A DNA stretch of 64,000 bases, taken from positions 186,001-250,000 of the forward strand of contig NZ_VKKX01000011.1 in NCBI RefSeq assembly GCF_008271655.1, in the 5' to 3' direction. Source of the DNA: Gemmobacter caeruleus (GTDB taxonomy: Bacteria; Pseudomonadota; Alphaproteobacteria; Rhodobacterales; Rhodobacteraceae). Shown here piece after piece: positions 40,984 through 48,645 of the stretch. The position numbers and the translations under genes are program-made. Below the pieces are notes generated by a model. It was not told where the DNA came from, did no database searches, and worked only from the letters and a program-made list of their open reading frames with translations. Positions within the stretch are counted from its first letter, which is position 1. Every line of letters starts with the position of its first letter.

Positions 40984-41937
40984 TCATGGCGCCAGATCGG
41001 CCAGGAAATCGCGCATCAGGCTGGCAAAGCGCCGCGGCTCGGCGCGGTGGCTTTGCAGATGGTCGCCCTCGGTCATCAACAGGGTGGTGCCGCCATTGCG
41101 CTGGTCCAGCAGGGCAAGGCTGGTCGTGGCGGGCACGATGCGGTCGGCGCGGCCATGGAACAGCAGCACCGGCCCCTTGAACGCCGCGATCACGGGAATC
41201 ACCGTGGCCTGTCCCATGTTCTCGCCATGGGTCAGGGCGAAGGCGGGCAGGGCCAGCCGCGCGCCGATGCTGCGCAGCGGCAGGCCGAGGCGGTCGGTGA
41301 CATGGCGCAGCACCGCCGGGAAATCCAGCGCCGGCGCGTCGAGGATCAGCCCGGCCACACGATCGGCCCGGCTGGACCGGCCCAGGAATTGCCCCACGAT
41401 CGCCCCGCCCATCGAGGCGCCGACCAGCACGACCCGGTCAATACCGCGCGCCTGCATGGTGGCCATCGCGGTCTCCAGATCCTCCCATTCGGTCAGGCCG
41501 AACAGGCGCAGTCCCTCGGGCGCCTTTGGCGCGCCGGCATCGTTGCGATAGGTCATCATCAGCACGGGCAGGCCCGCCGCATGCAGCGCCGGCAGATAGG
41601 GATAGCCATCCTCGCGCGCGCCGCCGATGCCATGCACGATGATCGCGCCCATGCGCGCGCCGGGGGCGCCGGGCACCAGCCACGCCGGGGCGCGGCCCAG
41701 CGGGGTGTCAAGGCTGATCTCCTCGAACGGGAGGCCAAGCGCCTGTTCCGGGGTGCCGCGATAGCCAAGGATCATCGGATCGGTGATGCCGGCCTCGGGT
41801 TCGGCAAAGGCGCGGCCAGAGAGAACCTCGCTCATCAGGCGGTGGCTGAACCAGGTGGAAAACACCACCGCAAGACAGGCCAGCACCGCCAGCCCGATGG
41901 CGATGCGGCGGGGCCAGCGTGACCGCAGCGGGATCAT
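40984..41937 (-). CDS. membrane-anchored alpha/beta hydrolase
   Basis: A 317-residue protein with an N-terminal membrane helix after RSRWPRR (residues about 10-30) and an alpha/beta-hydrolase domain: GAIIVHGIGG (oxyanion region), nucleophile in GASMGG, a late FHGRADRIVP with the acid, and GDHLQSH with the histidine. Substrate unknown; a serine esterase or lipase-like hydrolase facing the periplasm is likely. Its ATG overlaps the stop of the HAD phosphatase gene, so the two are co-translated. Confidence 0.82.
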   Translation of the reverse strand: MIPLRSRWPRRIAIGLAVLACLAVVFSTWFSHRLMSEVLSGRAFAEPEAGITDPMILGYRGTPEQALGLPFEEISLDTPLGRAPAWLVPGAPGARMGAIIVHGIGGAREDGYPYLPALHAAGLPVLMMTYRNDAGAPKAPEGLRLFGLTEWEDLETAMATMQARGIDRVVLVGASMGGAIVGQFLGRSSRADRVAGLILDAPALDFPAVLRHVTDRLGLPLRSIGARLALPAFALTHGENMGQATVIPVIAAFKGPVLLFHGRADRIVPATTSLALLDQRNGGTTLLMTEGDHLQSHRAEPRRFASLMRDFLADLAP

Positions 41938-42563
41938 GCCAGCACCCCGGCGCGGCGTGCGCCCTCCAGCAGCGTGGCGGCGACGTGATGGGCGTGATCG
42001 CCCGTCGCGGGCAGCATGTCGGGCACCTGAACCACGGTGCAGCCCGCCTGCCGGGCCGAGGCGGCGCCGGTCTCGCTGTCTTCGAACACCAGACAGCGGT
42101 CCGGGTTGACGCCCAGCCATGCGGCGGCGGTCAGATAGGGTTCGGGATGGGGTTTCGCGCGGCTTACGTCGTCAAGCGACACGACGGCGGTGAAATGCCC
42201 GGCCAGCCCCGCCAGATCGAGCTTGCGCAGCGCGCTGTCGCGCCGCGACGAGGTGCAGATCGCCTTGGGTAGCGCGATGGCCGACAGAATGTCATGCGCG
42301 CCGGGCTTCAGCGGCAGGTCGTGTTCCAGTGCGGCCTCGAACCCGCCGCGCCAGAGCGTCGAAAAGGCGGCGATGTCGAGCGTCGGATAGGCGGCTTGCA
42401 GGATCAGGTCGCTGGTCGGGGCATCCTTGCCGATCATCGCGTGAAACACCGCCATGTCGGGGGTCTGGCCCATCTCGCGCAGGCAGTCATGGCCAAGGCG
42501 CAGCGCCACCGCCTCGGTATCAAGCAATGTGCCATCCAGATCGAAGATCACGGCGTCGAACAT
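41934..42563 (-). CDS. HAD-superfamily phosphatase (phosphoglycolate/beta-phosphoglucomutase-like)
   Basis: The 209-residue product is a subfamily I HAD hydrolase: motif I DLDGTLLDTE (nucleophile D8, D10), a helical cap (about 15-85), motif II CTSSRR, motif III lysine in AKPHPEPYL and motif IV FEDSETG. It is likely a small sugar or nucleotide phosphatase; the substrate cannot be named. The start at 42563 begins directly at the family N-terminus MFDAVIFD. Downstream overlap with the hydrolase gene is 4 bp. Confidence 0.88.
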   Translation of the reverse strand: MFDAVIFDLDGTLLDTEAVALRLGHDCLREMGQTPDMAVFHAMIGKDAPTSDLILQAAYPTLDIAAFSTLWRGGFEAALEHDLPLKPGAHDILSAIALPKAICTSSRRDSALRKLDLAGLAGHFTAVVSLDDVSRAKPHPEPYLTAAAWLGVNPDRCLVFEDSETGAASARQAGCTVVQVPDMLPATGDHAHHVAATLLEGARRAGVLA

Positions 42564-42600
42564 GCGGGCCCCCGTTGCTGTCCGCGTCCCTGTTAGCGGA

Positions 42601-44490
42601 TCAAAGATGCAGACGGAAGCGGGCAAAGCCCTCGGGTGTGGGGCCAAGCAGTTCGGGGCGCAGATGCGCGATCTTGGCGCAGGTTTCAGGCGCAAGCGGG
42701 GCGCTGTCGAACAGGACGGTCGTGCCCGGCATGCGCATGAAGCGATAGCTGTCATCGGCGTAGGAGCGGATGGGCGAGGCTGCCGGCACATGGCGCAGCA
42801 GGATGTCGCGGACGGGCTGGCGCCCCACGTCGATCAGCCGCTCGGGCCGGGCGTGGTGATAGCCGCCGCTGCCGGCCGCGCGATAGCTGTTGGTCACCAG
42901 CACGAATTCCGCCGCCGGATCGACGGGATGCCCGTTCCAGTGCAGCGCCCGCACGCGCTGCGCCGCGGGGTTGCGCAGCACGCCGTGGCGATCATAGCGG
43001 GCGGGAGAGGAGAGGTCGATCTCCACCTTCAGCCCGATGATGCGGTCATGGTTGTAGCAGGGGAAATCGTCGTCGATCAGGAACCCGTCGCGACTGCCCG
43101 GCCGGATCTGTCGGTAAAGCCCCATCGAGAGTTCCAGCCAGTCGGCCAGTTCGGCGCCGGTCAGGCGCAGCGCCGCGATGGTGTTGGGAAAGATATAGAG
43201 ATCCGAGATATGGCGCATGGCCAGTTCGCCCGGCGGAATGTCGATGTAATGCCCCGGCCCGCTGCGCCCGCCCGCCTTGAAGGGCGACACGGCCGACAGG
43301 ATGGGCAGCGCGCCCTCGGGGCGGCCCGCCAGTTCGCGCGCGACGAAATTGGCTTGCGCCTCGGCCACCAGACCCAGGGCGGAACAGGGGGCGATGGTGG
43401 CGAAATGGCTGTGCAGGCGGATCAGGCTTTGCCCGACCGGGCGGCGGGCAAAGGCCACCGTCGCCTCGTGATCCGGGCGCACCTCGGCCAGGATCTCGGG
43501 CGCGGGCGGGGTTTGCGGGGTGATGGCACGCAGGCTGCCCTGGCTGCCGGTGACCTGCCATGCCCCGGTGGCATGGCGCAATTGCAGGTCGATCACCCCC
43601 AGGTGTGAGCCGTGAAACCCTGCCATGACCGCGGCCTTGCCGTGCAGCTTTCCTTGCGCGATGTCGGCGCCCTCGGTTTCGGCGAAGACATGCGAGGGGA
43701 ACAGCAGATGGCTGTGCCCGGCCACGATCGCGTCGATTCCCGGCACCAGCGACAGGGCCGAACTGGCATTTTCTGCCCAGGGCCCTTCCTCGACCGTGCC
43801 GATGCCGGAATGCGAAAGGGCGATCACGATTTCGGCCCCGGCGGCGCGCAGGCGCGGCACCCAGGCCTGCGCCGTCTCGACGATGCCGCGGCTGTGCAGC
43901 ACCCCTTCCAGCAGCGCGCGATCCCATTGCACGATCTGCGGCGGGGCAAAGCCGATGATGCCGATGCGCAGCGGCAGCAGCGCGCCTTCGTCGGTGGTCA
44001 TCAGCCGGTCAAGCAGCGCATAGGGCGGCAGAAAGGGCGTATCGAGCAGCGGCTGCGCCCCCAGCCGCCGCGCCACATTGGCCGACACGATGGGAAAGCC
44101 CGCGCCGGGCAGCAGCGCCTCCAGCACGGGCAGGCCATAGTTGAATTCGTGATTGCCCAGCGTGGCCGCGTCATAGCGCAGCCGGTTCATCGCCCGCAGC
44201 GCCGGATGGATCGGACAGGCCGCCCCGCGTTCCAGCGCGCGCACCGAATGATCGCCCATCGGATTGCCCTGAAGAAAGTCGCCATTGTCCAGAAGCAGGC
44301 AATTGGGGCATTCCCGCCGCGCCTCGGCGATCAGGCTGGCGGTGCGGGCAAGACCCACATGATCGTCGGGGCCATCGGCGTAATAATCATAGCTGAGCAG
44401 GTGAACATGGATGTCGGTGGTGGCCAGCACGCGCAGCCGTGCGGTGGTATCTGTGACGGGGGGCGCGGGTGCGGGGCGGGACTGTAGCAA
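42601..44490 (-). CDS. cpdB: 2',3'-cyclic-nucleotide phosphodiesterase / 3'-nucleotidase (CpdB-like)
   Basis: The 629-residue protein has an N-terminal calcineurin-like phosphoesterase domain (TTDIHVHL, DNGDFLQGNP, LGNHEFNYG, AGHSH) and a C-terminal 5'-nucleotidase domain with the substrate-stacking region near DDFPCYNHD. CpdB hydrolyses 2',3'-cyclic nucleotides and 3'-nucleotides, normally in the periplasm. No ATG precedes the domain; TTG at 44490 has AGAGG 5 bp upstream and is used, with a GTG at 44514 and TTG at 44607 as alternatives. None of these gives a clear signal peptide, which is odd for this family. It diverges from nudC. Confidence 0.8.
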   Translation of the reverse strand: MLQSRPAPAPPVTDTTARLRVLATTDIHVHLLSYDYYADGPDDHVGLARTASLIAEARRECPNCLLLDNGDFLQGNPMGDHSVRALERGAACPIHPALRAMNRLRYDAATLGNHEFNYGLPVLEALLPGAGFPIVSANVARRLGAQPLLDTPFLPPYALLDRLMTTDEGALLPLRIGIIGFAPPQIVQWDRALLEGVLHSRGIVETAQAWVPRLRAAGAEIVIALSHSGIGTVEEGPWAENASSALSLVPGIDAIVAGHSHLLFPSHVFAETEGADIAQGKLHGKAAVMAGFHGSHLGVIDLQLRHATGAWQVTGSQGSLRAITPQTPPAPEILAEVRPDHEATVAFARRPVGQSLIRLHSHFATIAPCSALGLVAEAQANFVARELAGRPEGALPILSAVSPFKAGGRSGPGHYIDIPPGELAMRHISDLYIFPNTIAALRLTGAELADWLELSMGLYRQIRPGSRDGFLIDDDFPCYNHDRIIGLKVEIDLSSPARYDRHGVLRNPAAQRVRALHWNGHPVDPAAEFVLVTNSYRAAGSGGYHHARPERLIDVGRQPVRDILLRHVPAASPIRSYADDSYRFMRMPGTTVLFDSAPLAPETCAKIAHLRPELLGPTPEGFARFRLHL

Positions 44491-44664
44491 GGGAACCTCT
44501 GGGCGGCGGGGCACATAACGGCACGGGAAACGTCTGTGATCGCATCGACCCGGGCTTTTACAACGCGCGGACCCGTCAATAAGGCGCGGTAATGCGCGCA
44601 AAGTCAATCACATGCGCGCGAATAATCTTCCTGTGGTTGTTTTTATGGTGCCAACGCGGAGAAT

Positions 44665-44693
44665 TGCGAGCCGTCCCGCGCGGGCCTATAGAG
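44665..44693 (+). promoter_or_regulatory. promoter of nudC
   Basis: TTGCGA (44665-44670), a 17-bp spacer and TATAGA (44688-44693), a good sigma-70-type pair. Predicted transcription start near 44700 supports the nudC start at 44724 and excludes earlier in-frame codons. Confidence 0.65.
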
Positions 44694-44723
44694 GCTGTGC
44701 AGCCTGCGAGGGGGATATGCCGG

Positions 44724-45671
44724 ATGGACGCAACGATGACTTTCACCGCGCCGGGACCGGATCGCGCGGCGCATCTGCGCGGCGATGCGGCGGCGCTGGC
44801 GCGGTTGCTGGAAACAGGGCGCATCCTGCCGATGTGGCGGGGCAAGCCGCTCTTGTCGGCGTCGGGTGGTTTGGGCTGGCTGCCGCAGGGCCATCCGGTG
44901 CTGGCCCATGGCCGGGCGCCGGTCTTTCTGGGGCTGAGCGGCGAAACCGGCTGGTTCACGCAAGACATTTCCGACTGGACACCCGAAGCCGGGGCCGAGG
45001 CGGTGCAACAGGGCTTTCTGGATGCCAGCGTCCAGACCCATCCGGCCTTGCCGCCCGAGGCCGGTTTTCACGAATTGCGCGCGGTGATGACCCGGCTTGC
45101 GCCCGATGAGGCCAGCCTTGCCGCCACGGCGCGGGCGATCCTGCACTGGCATCGCAGCCACGGTTTCTGCGCCACCTGCGGCGCGGCCTCGGATCTGGCC
45201 ATGGCGGGCTGGCAGCGCAATTGCCCGGCCTGCGGGGCGCAGCATTTCCCGCGCACCGATCCGGTGGTCATCATGCTGGTGACGCGCGGCAACCGCGTGC
45301 TGCTGGGCCGGTCGCCCGGCTGGCCCGAGGGGATGTATTCCTGTCTGGCGGGTTTTGTCGAACCCGGCGAGACGATCGAGACGGCGGTCCGCCGCGAGGT
45401 GATGGAGGAGGCCGGCATCCGCATCGGCGCCGTGCGCCCGGTCGCCAGCCAGCCCTGGCCCTTTCCCGCCTCGCTGATGATCGGCTGTGTGGCCGAGGCC
45501 GAAACCGAGACGATCACCCATGACCCGGCGGAGCTGGACCACGCGATGTGGCTCACCCGCGAGGAGGTGCTGGCGGTCGTGGCGGGCGAACGGCCGGATC
45601 TCAGCATGGCGCGAAAAGGGGCAATTGCCCATTATCTGATCCTGAACTGGCTTGCGGATCGCGGGGATTGA
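44724..45671 (+). CDS. nudC: NAD(+)/NADH pyrophosphatase, NudC type
   Basis: The 315-residue protein has an N-terminal NudC domain, a zinc-ribbon (CATCGAASD ... CPACGAQHFPRTDP) and the Nudix hydrolase box GFVEPGETIETAVRREVMEEAG, which fits GX5EX7REUXEEXGU exactly. It cleaves NAD(H) to NMN(H) and AMP, and NudC homologues remove NAD caps from RNA. GAGGGGG about 9 bp upstream and the promoter fix the start; an ATG at 44736 is possible. It diverges from cpdB and is followed by a SRPBCC gene. Confidence 0.93.
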   Translation: MDATMTFTAPGPDRAAHLRGDAAALARLLETGRILPMWRGKPLLSASGGLGWLPQGHPVLAHGRAPVFLGLSGETGWFTQDISDWTPEAGAEAVQQGFLDASVQTHPALPPEAGFHELRAVMTRLAPDEASLAATARAILHWHRSHGFCATCGAASDLAMAGWQRNCPACGAQHFPRTDPVVIMLVTRGNRVLLGRSPGWPEGMYSCLAGFVEPGETIETAVRREVMEEAGIRIGAVRPVASQPWPFPASLMIGCVAEAETETITHDPAELDHAMWLTREEVLAVVAGERPDLSMARKGAIAHYLILNWLADRGD

Positions 45672-45710
45672 GGGGAAAACAGTCGCGTCAGACTGCACAG
45701 GAACAGGCGC

Positions 45711-46190
45711 ATGAAACTCAGCACCCGCGAAGATATCGAGGCACCGCTGGCCTTTGTGTTCGACACGTTTGCCGATACCGAAGGTTGGGAACGCGCGGCG
45801 ATGCGGCGCGGGGCCGAGGTGACGCGGACCGACCGTGTGCAGGGCTTTGGCCCCGGCATGGCCTGGAACCTGGGCTTTACCTTTCGCGGCAAGATGCGGC
45901 GCGCCTCGGTCAAGCTGGCGGCGGTGGACAGGCCCAACAGCCTGACATTTCAGGGCTTTGGCAGCATGGCCGACGTGACGGTGCAGGTGGATTTCGTGGA
46001 GCTTTCGGCCCGGCGCACCCGGGTCACGTTGGGCACCGAGATCAAGCCCCGCACCCTGGCGGCGCGGGTCTTCCTGCAATCCATGAAGCTTGCGCGCGGC
46101 AAGCTCGACCGCAAATACGAGGCCCGCGTCGGCGCCCTGTGCAACGAGATCGAGGAACGCTATCGCCTCTCGGTCGCCAAGGCGCGCTGA
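45711..46190 (+). CDS. SRPBCC-family protein
   Basis: A 159-residue cytoplasmic protein of the START/SRPBCC fold: an N-terminal strand MKLSTREDIEAPLAFVFDTFAD, a central beta sheet and a long C-terminal helix (LQSMKLARGKLDRKYEARVGALCNEIEERYRL). Members bind hydrophobic ligands or act as polyketide-cyclase-like enzymes; no ligand can be named. AGGAACAGG precedes the ATG. It is 39 bp after nudC on the same strand and may be co-transcribed. The end nearly abuts the convergent VIT gene. Confidence 0.78.
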   Translation: MKLSTREDIEAPLAFVFDTFADTEGWERAAMRRGAEVTRTDRVQGFGPGMAWNLGFTFRGKMRRASVKLAAVDRPNSLTFQGFGSMADVTVQVDFVELSARRTRVTLGTEIKPRTLAARVFLQSMKLARGKLDRKYEARVGALCNEIEERYRLSVAKAR

Positions 46191-46208
46191 ACGGCCGGGC
46201 GGCGGCGG

Positions 46209-46916
46209 TCAGACGCTGACGCCGAAGAAATGGCCCACCCCGGCGGTGATCGCCATGGCCATGACCCCCCAGAACAGCACCCGCAACGTGGCGCGGCCCT
46301 TGGGCGCCCCGCCTGCCTGGGCGCCAAGCGCCCCGAGGGCGGCAAGGCAAAGCAGCGTCGCCGCGACCACGACCGGAATGATCTGCCCCTCGGGCGCCAG
46401 CAGCGCCGCCAGCAGGGGCAGAGCCGCCGCCACCGAAAAGGTCAGCCCCGAGGCCAGCGCCGCCTGAAGCGGGTTGGCGGCATGCACCTCGCTCAGCCCC
46501 AGTTCCTCGCGCACATGGGCGGTCAGGGCATCCTTTTCGGTCAATTCGCGCGCGACCAGCGCGGCGGTGGCGGGGCTGAGGCCGCGCCCCTCGAAGATCG
46601 AGGCCAGTTCGCGTTCCTCTTCTTCGGGCATGGTGCGCAGGGCGTGGCTTTCGCGGGCGATATCGGCGCGTTCCACATCGGCCTGCGAACTGACCGAGAC
46701 ATATTCCCCCGCCGCCATCGACATGGCCCCGGCAGCCAGTCCGGCCGTGCCGGCGATCAGCACCGCCGCCGGCGAGGGATCGGCCGCCGCCACCCCCACG
46801 ATCAGCGAAGCGACCGAGACGATACCGTCATTGGCCCCCAGCACCGCCGCGCGCAACCATCCGGCGCGGTTGATGAAATGCGGGGCTTCATGGGCGGATT
46901 CGTAGCTGGCGGTCAT
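46209..46916 (-). CDS. VIT1/CCC1-family iron/manganese transporter
   Basis: A 235-residue membrane protein of the VIT family: GWLRAAVLGANDGIVSVASLIVGVAAA near the N-terminus (helix 1), GLAAGAMSMAAGEYVSVSSQADVE (helix 2 with the metal-site Met/Glu pattern), a cytoplasmic helical domain rich in Glu (residues about 85-150) that binds metal in homologues, then three C-terminal helices. It should export Fe(II) or Mn(II) from the cytoplasm. Located between convergent nudC-SRPBCC and upstream pheA on the same strand, without an obvious metal-regulator site. Confidence 0.87.
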   Translation of the reverse strand: MTASYESAHEAPHFINRAGWLRAAVLGANDGIVSVASLIVGVAAADPSPAAVLIAGTAGLAAGAMSMAAGEYVSVSSQADVERADIARESHALRTMPEEEERELASIFEGRGLSPATAALVARELTEKDALTAHVREELGLSEVHAANPLQAALASGLTFSVAAALPLLAALLAPEGQIIPVVVAATLLCLAALGALGAQAGGAPKGRATLRVLFWGVMAMAITAGVGHFFGVSV

Positions 46917-47008
46917 GATCGGTCCTTTGGGCGGTTCGGCAGGCGGCGCCCTTGTGGCGCGCCAACCTTACGCCCCGCTGACGAACGCCGCCCTTGCCCC
47001 TGCGACCT

Positions 47009-47839
47009 TCAGTCGCGCTGACGATCCGCCGGATAGACGCCGAGGATATTGAGCTGCGTGGTGAAATAGCCCAGCTCCTCCAGCGCGCGGGCGACATGCG
47101 CATCGTCGGGGTGGCCCTCGATATCGGCATAGAACTCGGTCGCGGTGAAGCTGCCGCCGACCATGTAGCTTTCCAGCTTGGTCATGTTCACGCCATTGGT
47201 CGCGAAACCGCCAAGCGCCTTGTAGAGCGCGGCGGGGATGTTGCGCACCCGGAAGGTGAAGGTGGTGATCATCTGATCGGCGCGGCGGCTGTGATCGGGG
47301 CTGCGGCTCATCACCAGAAAGCGCGTGGTGTTGTTGGCCTGATCCTCGATATGGCGCGCCAGCACGTCGAGCCCGTAGATCTCGGCCGCCAGTTCGCTGG
47401 CCAAGGCGGCCCGGGCGGGGTTGGCGGCCTCGGCGGTCTCGCGCGCGGCGCGGGCATTGTCGCTGCTGACCACGCCCTTGATGCCATGTTCGCGCAGGAA
47501 CAGCGCGCATTGCGGCAGGATCACCACATGGCCATGCGCCTCGCGCACCTGGTCGAGCCGGGCGCCCGGCACGCCCAGCAGGTTGACATGCACCCGCACA
47601 AAGGCCTCGTCCACGATATGCAGCCCGGCCTTGGGCAGCAGGCTGTGCACATCGGCCACGCGGCCATAGGTGGAATTCTCGACCGCGAGCATCCCCAGAT
47701 CGACCTCGCCCGACCGGGTCATCTCAACCACGTCTTCAAAGGTGGTGCAGGGCACCGGGGTGAAATCGGGCCGCGCCTGGGCGCAGGCCTGATGCGAATA
47801 GGCCCCAAGTTCCCCCTGAAACGCGATCCGTCCTGCCAT
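47009..47839 (-). CDS. pheA: prephenate dehydratase
   Basis: A 276-residue monofunctional prephenate dehydratase: N-terminal GELGAYSHQA, catalytic TTRF in NNTTRFLVM (about residue 170), and a C-terminal ACT domain (about 190-270). It converts prephenate to phenylpyruvate in phenylalanine synthesis. The ACT motifs are AALYKALGGFATNGVNMTKLESYM, where better known homologues have GALY and ESRP, so phenylalanine feedback could differ. The ATG at 47839 has GGAG about 9 bp upstream; an in-frame TTG at 47860 is an alternative. Divergent from cycM. Confidence 0.93.
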   Translation of the reverse strand: MAGRIAFQGELGAYSHQACAQARPDFTPVPCTTFEDVVEMTRSGEVDLGMLAVENSTYGRVADVHSLLPKAGLHIVDEAFVRVHVNLLGVPGARLDQVREAHGHVVILPQCALFLREHGIKGVVSSDNARAARETAEAANPARAALASELAAEIYGLDVLARHIEDQANNTTRFLVMSRSPDHSRRADQMITTFTFRVRNIPAALYKALGGFATNGVNMTKLESYMVGGSFTATEFYADIEGHPDDAHVARALEELGYFTTQLNILGVYPADRQRD

Positions 47840-47897
47840 CTTGTCACACTCCACGGTCAAATCGCCGCATTTGCATTCATCGCCGCGCTACTACACC

Positions 47898-47925
47898 TTG
47901 AAAAGCGGGGGAGGAAGCGGATAGA
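47898..47925 (+). promoter_or_regulatory. candidate promoter of cycM
   Basis: TTGAAA (47898-47903), a 16-bp spacer and GATAGA (47920-47925), 35 bp before the cycM ATG. Confidence 0.4.
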
Positions 47926-47960
47926 AGCCCCTCAGCTTCATGCCAAAGACGGGACGCGAC

Positions 47961-48485
47961 ATGTTCGACACGATGACAATCACCAAAGGTCTGGGCGCGG
48001 TCTGCGGGTCGCTGCTCGTGTTCCTGCTGTTCAGCTGGGCGGGCGATGGCCTCTATACCATGTCGGCCGGCGGCCATGGCGAGGGTGAGGAAGCCCAAGC
48101 CTACACGATTCCCGTCGAAGCGGCAGGCGGCGGCGAAGCGGCTGCTGCGGAAGGCCCCTCGTTCGAGGAGGTCTATGCCGCGGCCGATCCGGCCAAGGGT
48201 GAAAAGGTCTTTGCCAAGTGCAAGGCCTGCCACAAGGTTGACGGCGCTGACGGCACCGGCCCGCATCTGAACGGCGTTGTCGGCCGCGAAATCGCCGGCG
48301 TCGCGGGCTTTGGCTATTCGGATGCGATGAAGGCCCATGCCGGCAAACCCTGGAGCCCGGAAGAGCTGTCGCATTGGCTGGAAAACCCCAAGGGCTTTGC
48401 CCCGGGCAACAAGATGTCCTTCGCGGGTCTGCCCAAGGTCGAGGATCGCGCCAACCTGATCGCCTGGCTGGCCACGCTGAACTGA
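47961..48485 (+). CDS. cycM: membrane-anchored cytochrome c552 (CycM)
   Basis: The 174-residue protein has an uncleaved N-terminal membrane helix (residues about 8-30), an acidic and alanine-rich linker, and a class I cytochrome c domain with heme site CKACH (C87-H91) and axial methionine M152 in [10 protein letters not shown]. It closely resembles the Paracoccus denitrificans c552 that carries electrons from the bc1 complex to the aa3 oxidase in the periplasmic leaflet, as I remember that sequence. The ATG at 47961 gives the same N-terminus as that homologue; an ATG at 47940 is upstream. A terminator follows. Confidence 0.93.
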   Translation: MFDTMTITKGLGAVCGSLLVFLLFSWAGDGLYTMSAGGHGEGEEAQAYTIPVEAAGGGEAAAAEGPSFEEVYAAADPAKGEKVFAKCKACHKVDGADGTGPHLNGVVGREIAGVAGFGYSDAMKAHAGKPWSPEELSHWLENPKGFAPGNKMSFAGLPKVEDRANLIAWLATLN

Positions 48486-48508
48486 GTATCGGCAGATCGC
48501 CGAAGATG

Positions 48509-48538
48509 GGCCGCCCCCCGTGGGCGGCCTTTGCTTTT
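48509..48538 (+). terminator. intrinsic terminator after cycM
   Basis: GGCCGCCC (48509-48516) and GGGCGGCC (48522-48529) form an 8-bp stem with a 5-nt loop, followed by TTTGCTTTT. Confidence 0.85.
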
Positions 48539-48645
48539 CACGGGCTTTCACGGAATCGCGCCTTGAGGGGGCGGGATTTTCCGCTAGTCTGACCGGCAGG
48601 CTGCCGCATCAAGAACGGCCGCGCCGCCCCAGACAGGAGTGCCCC

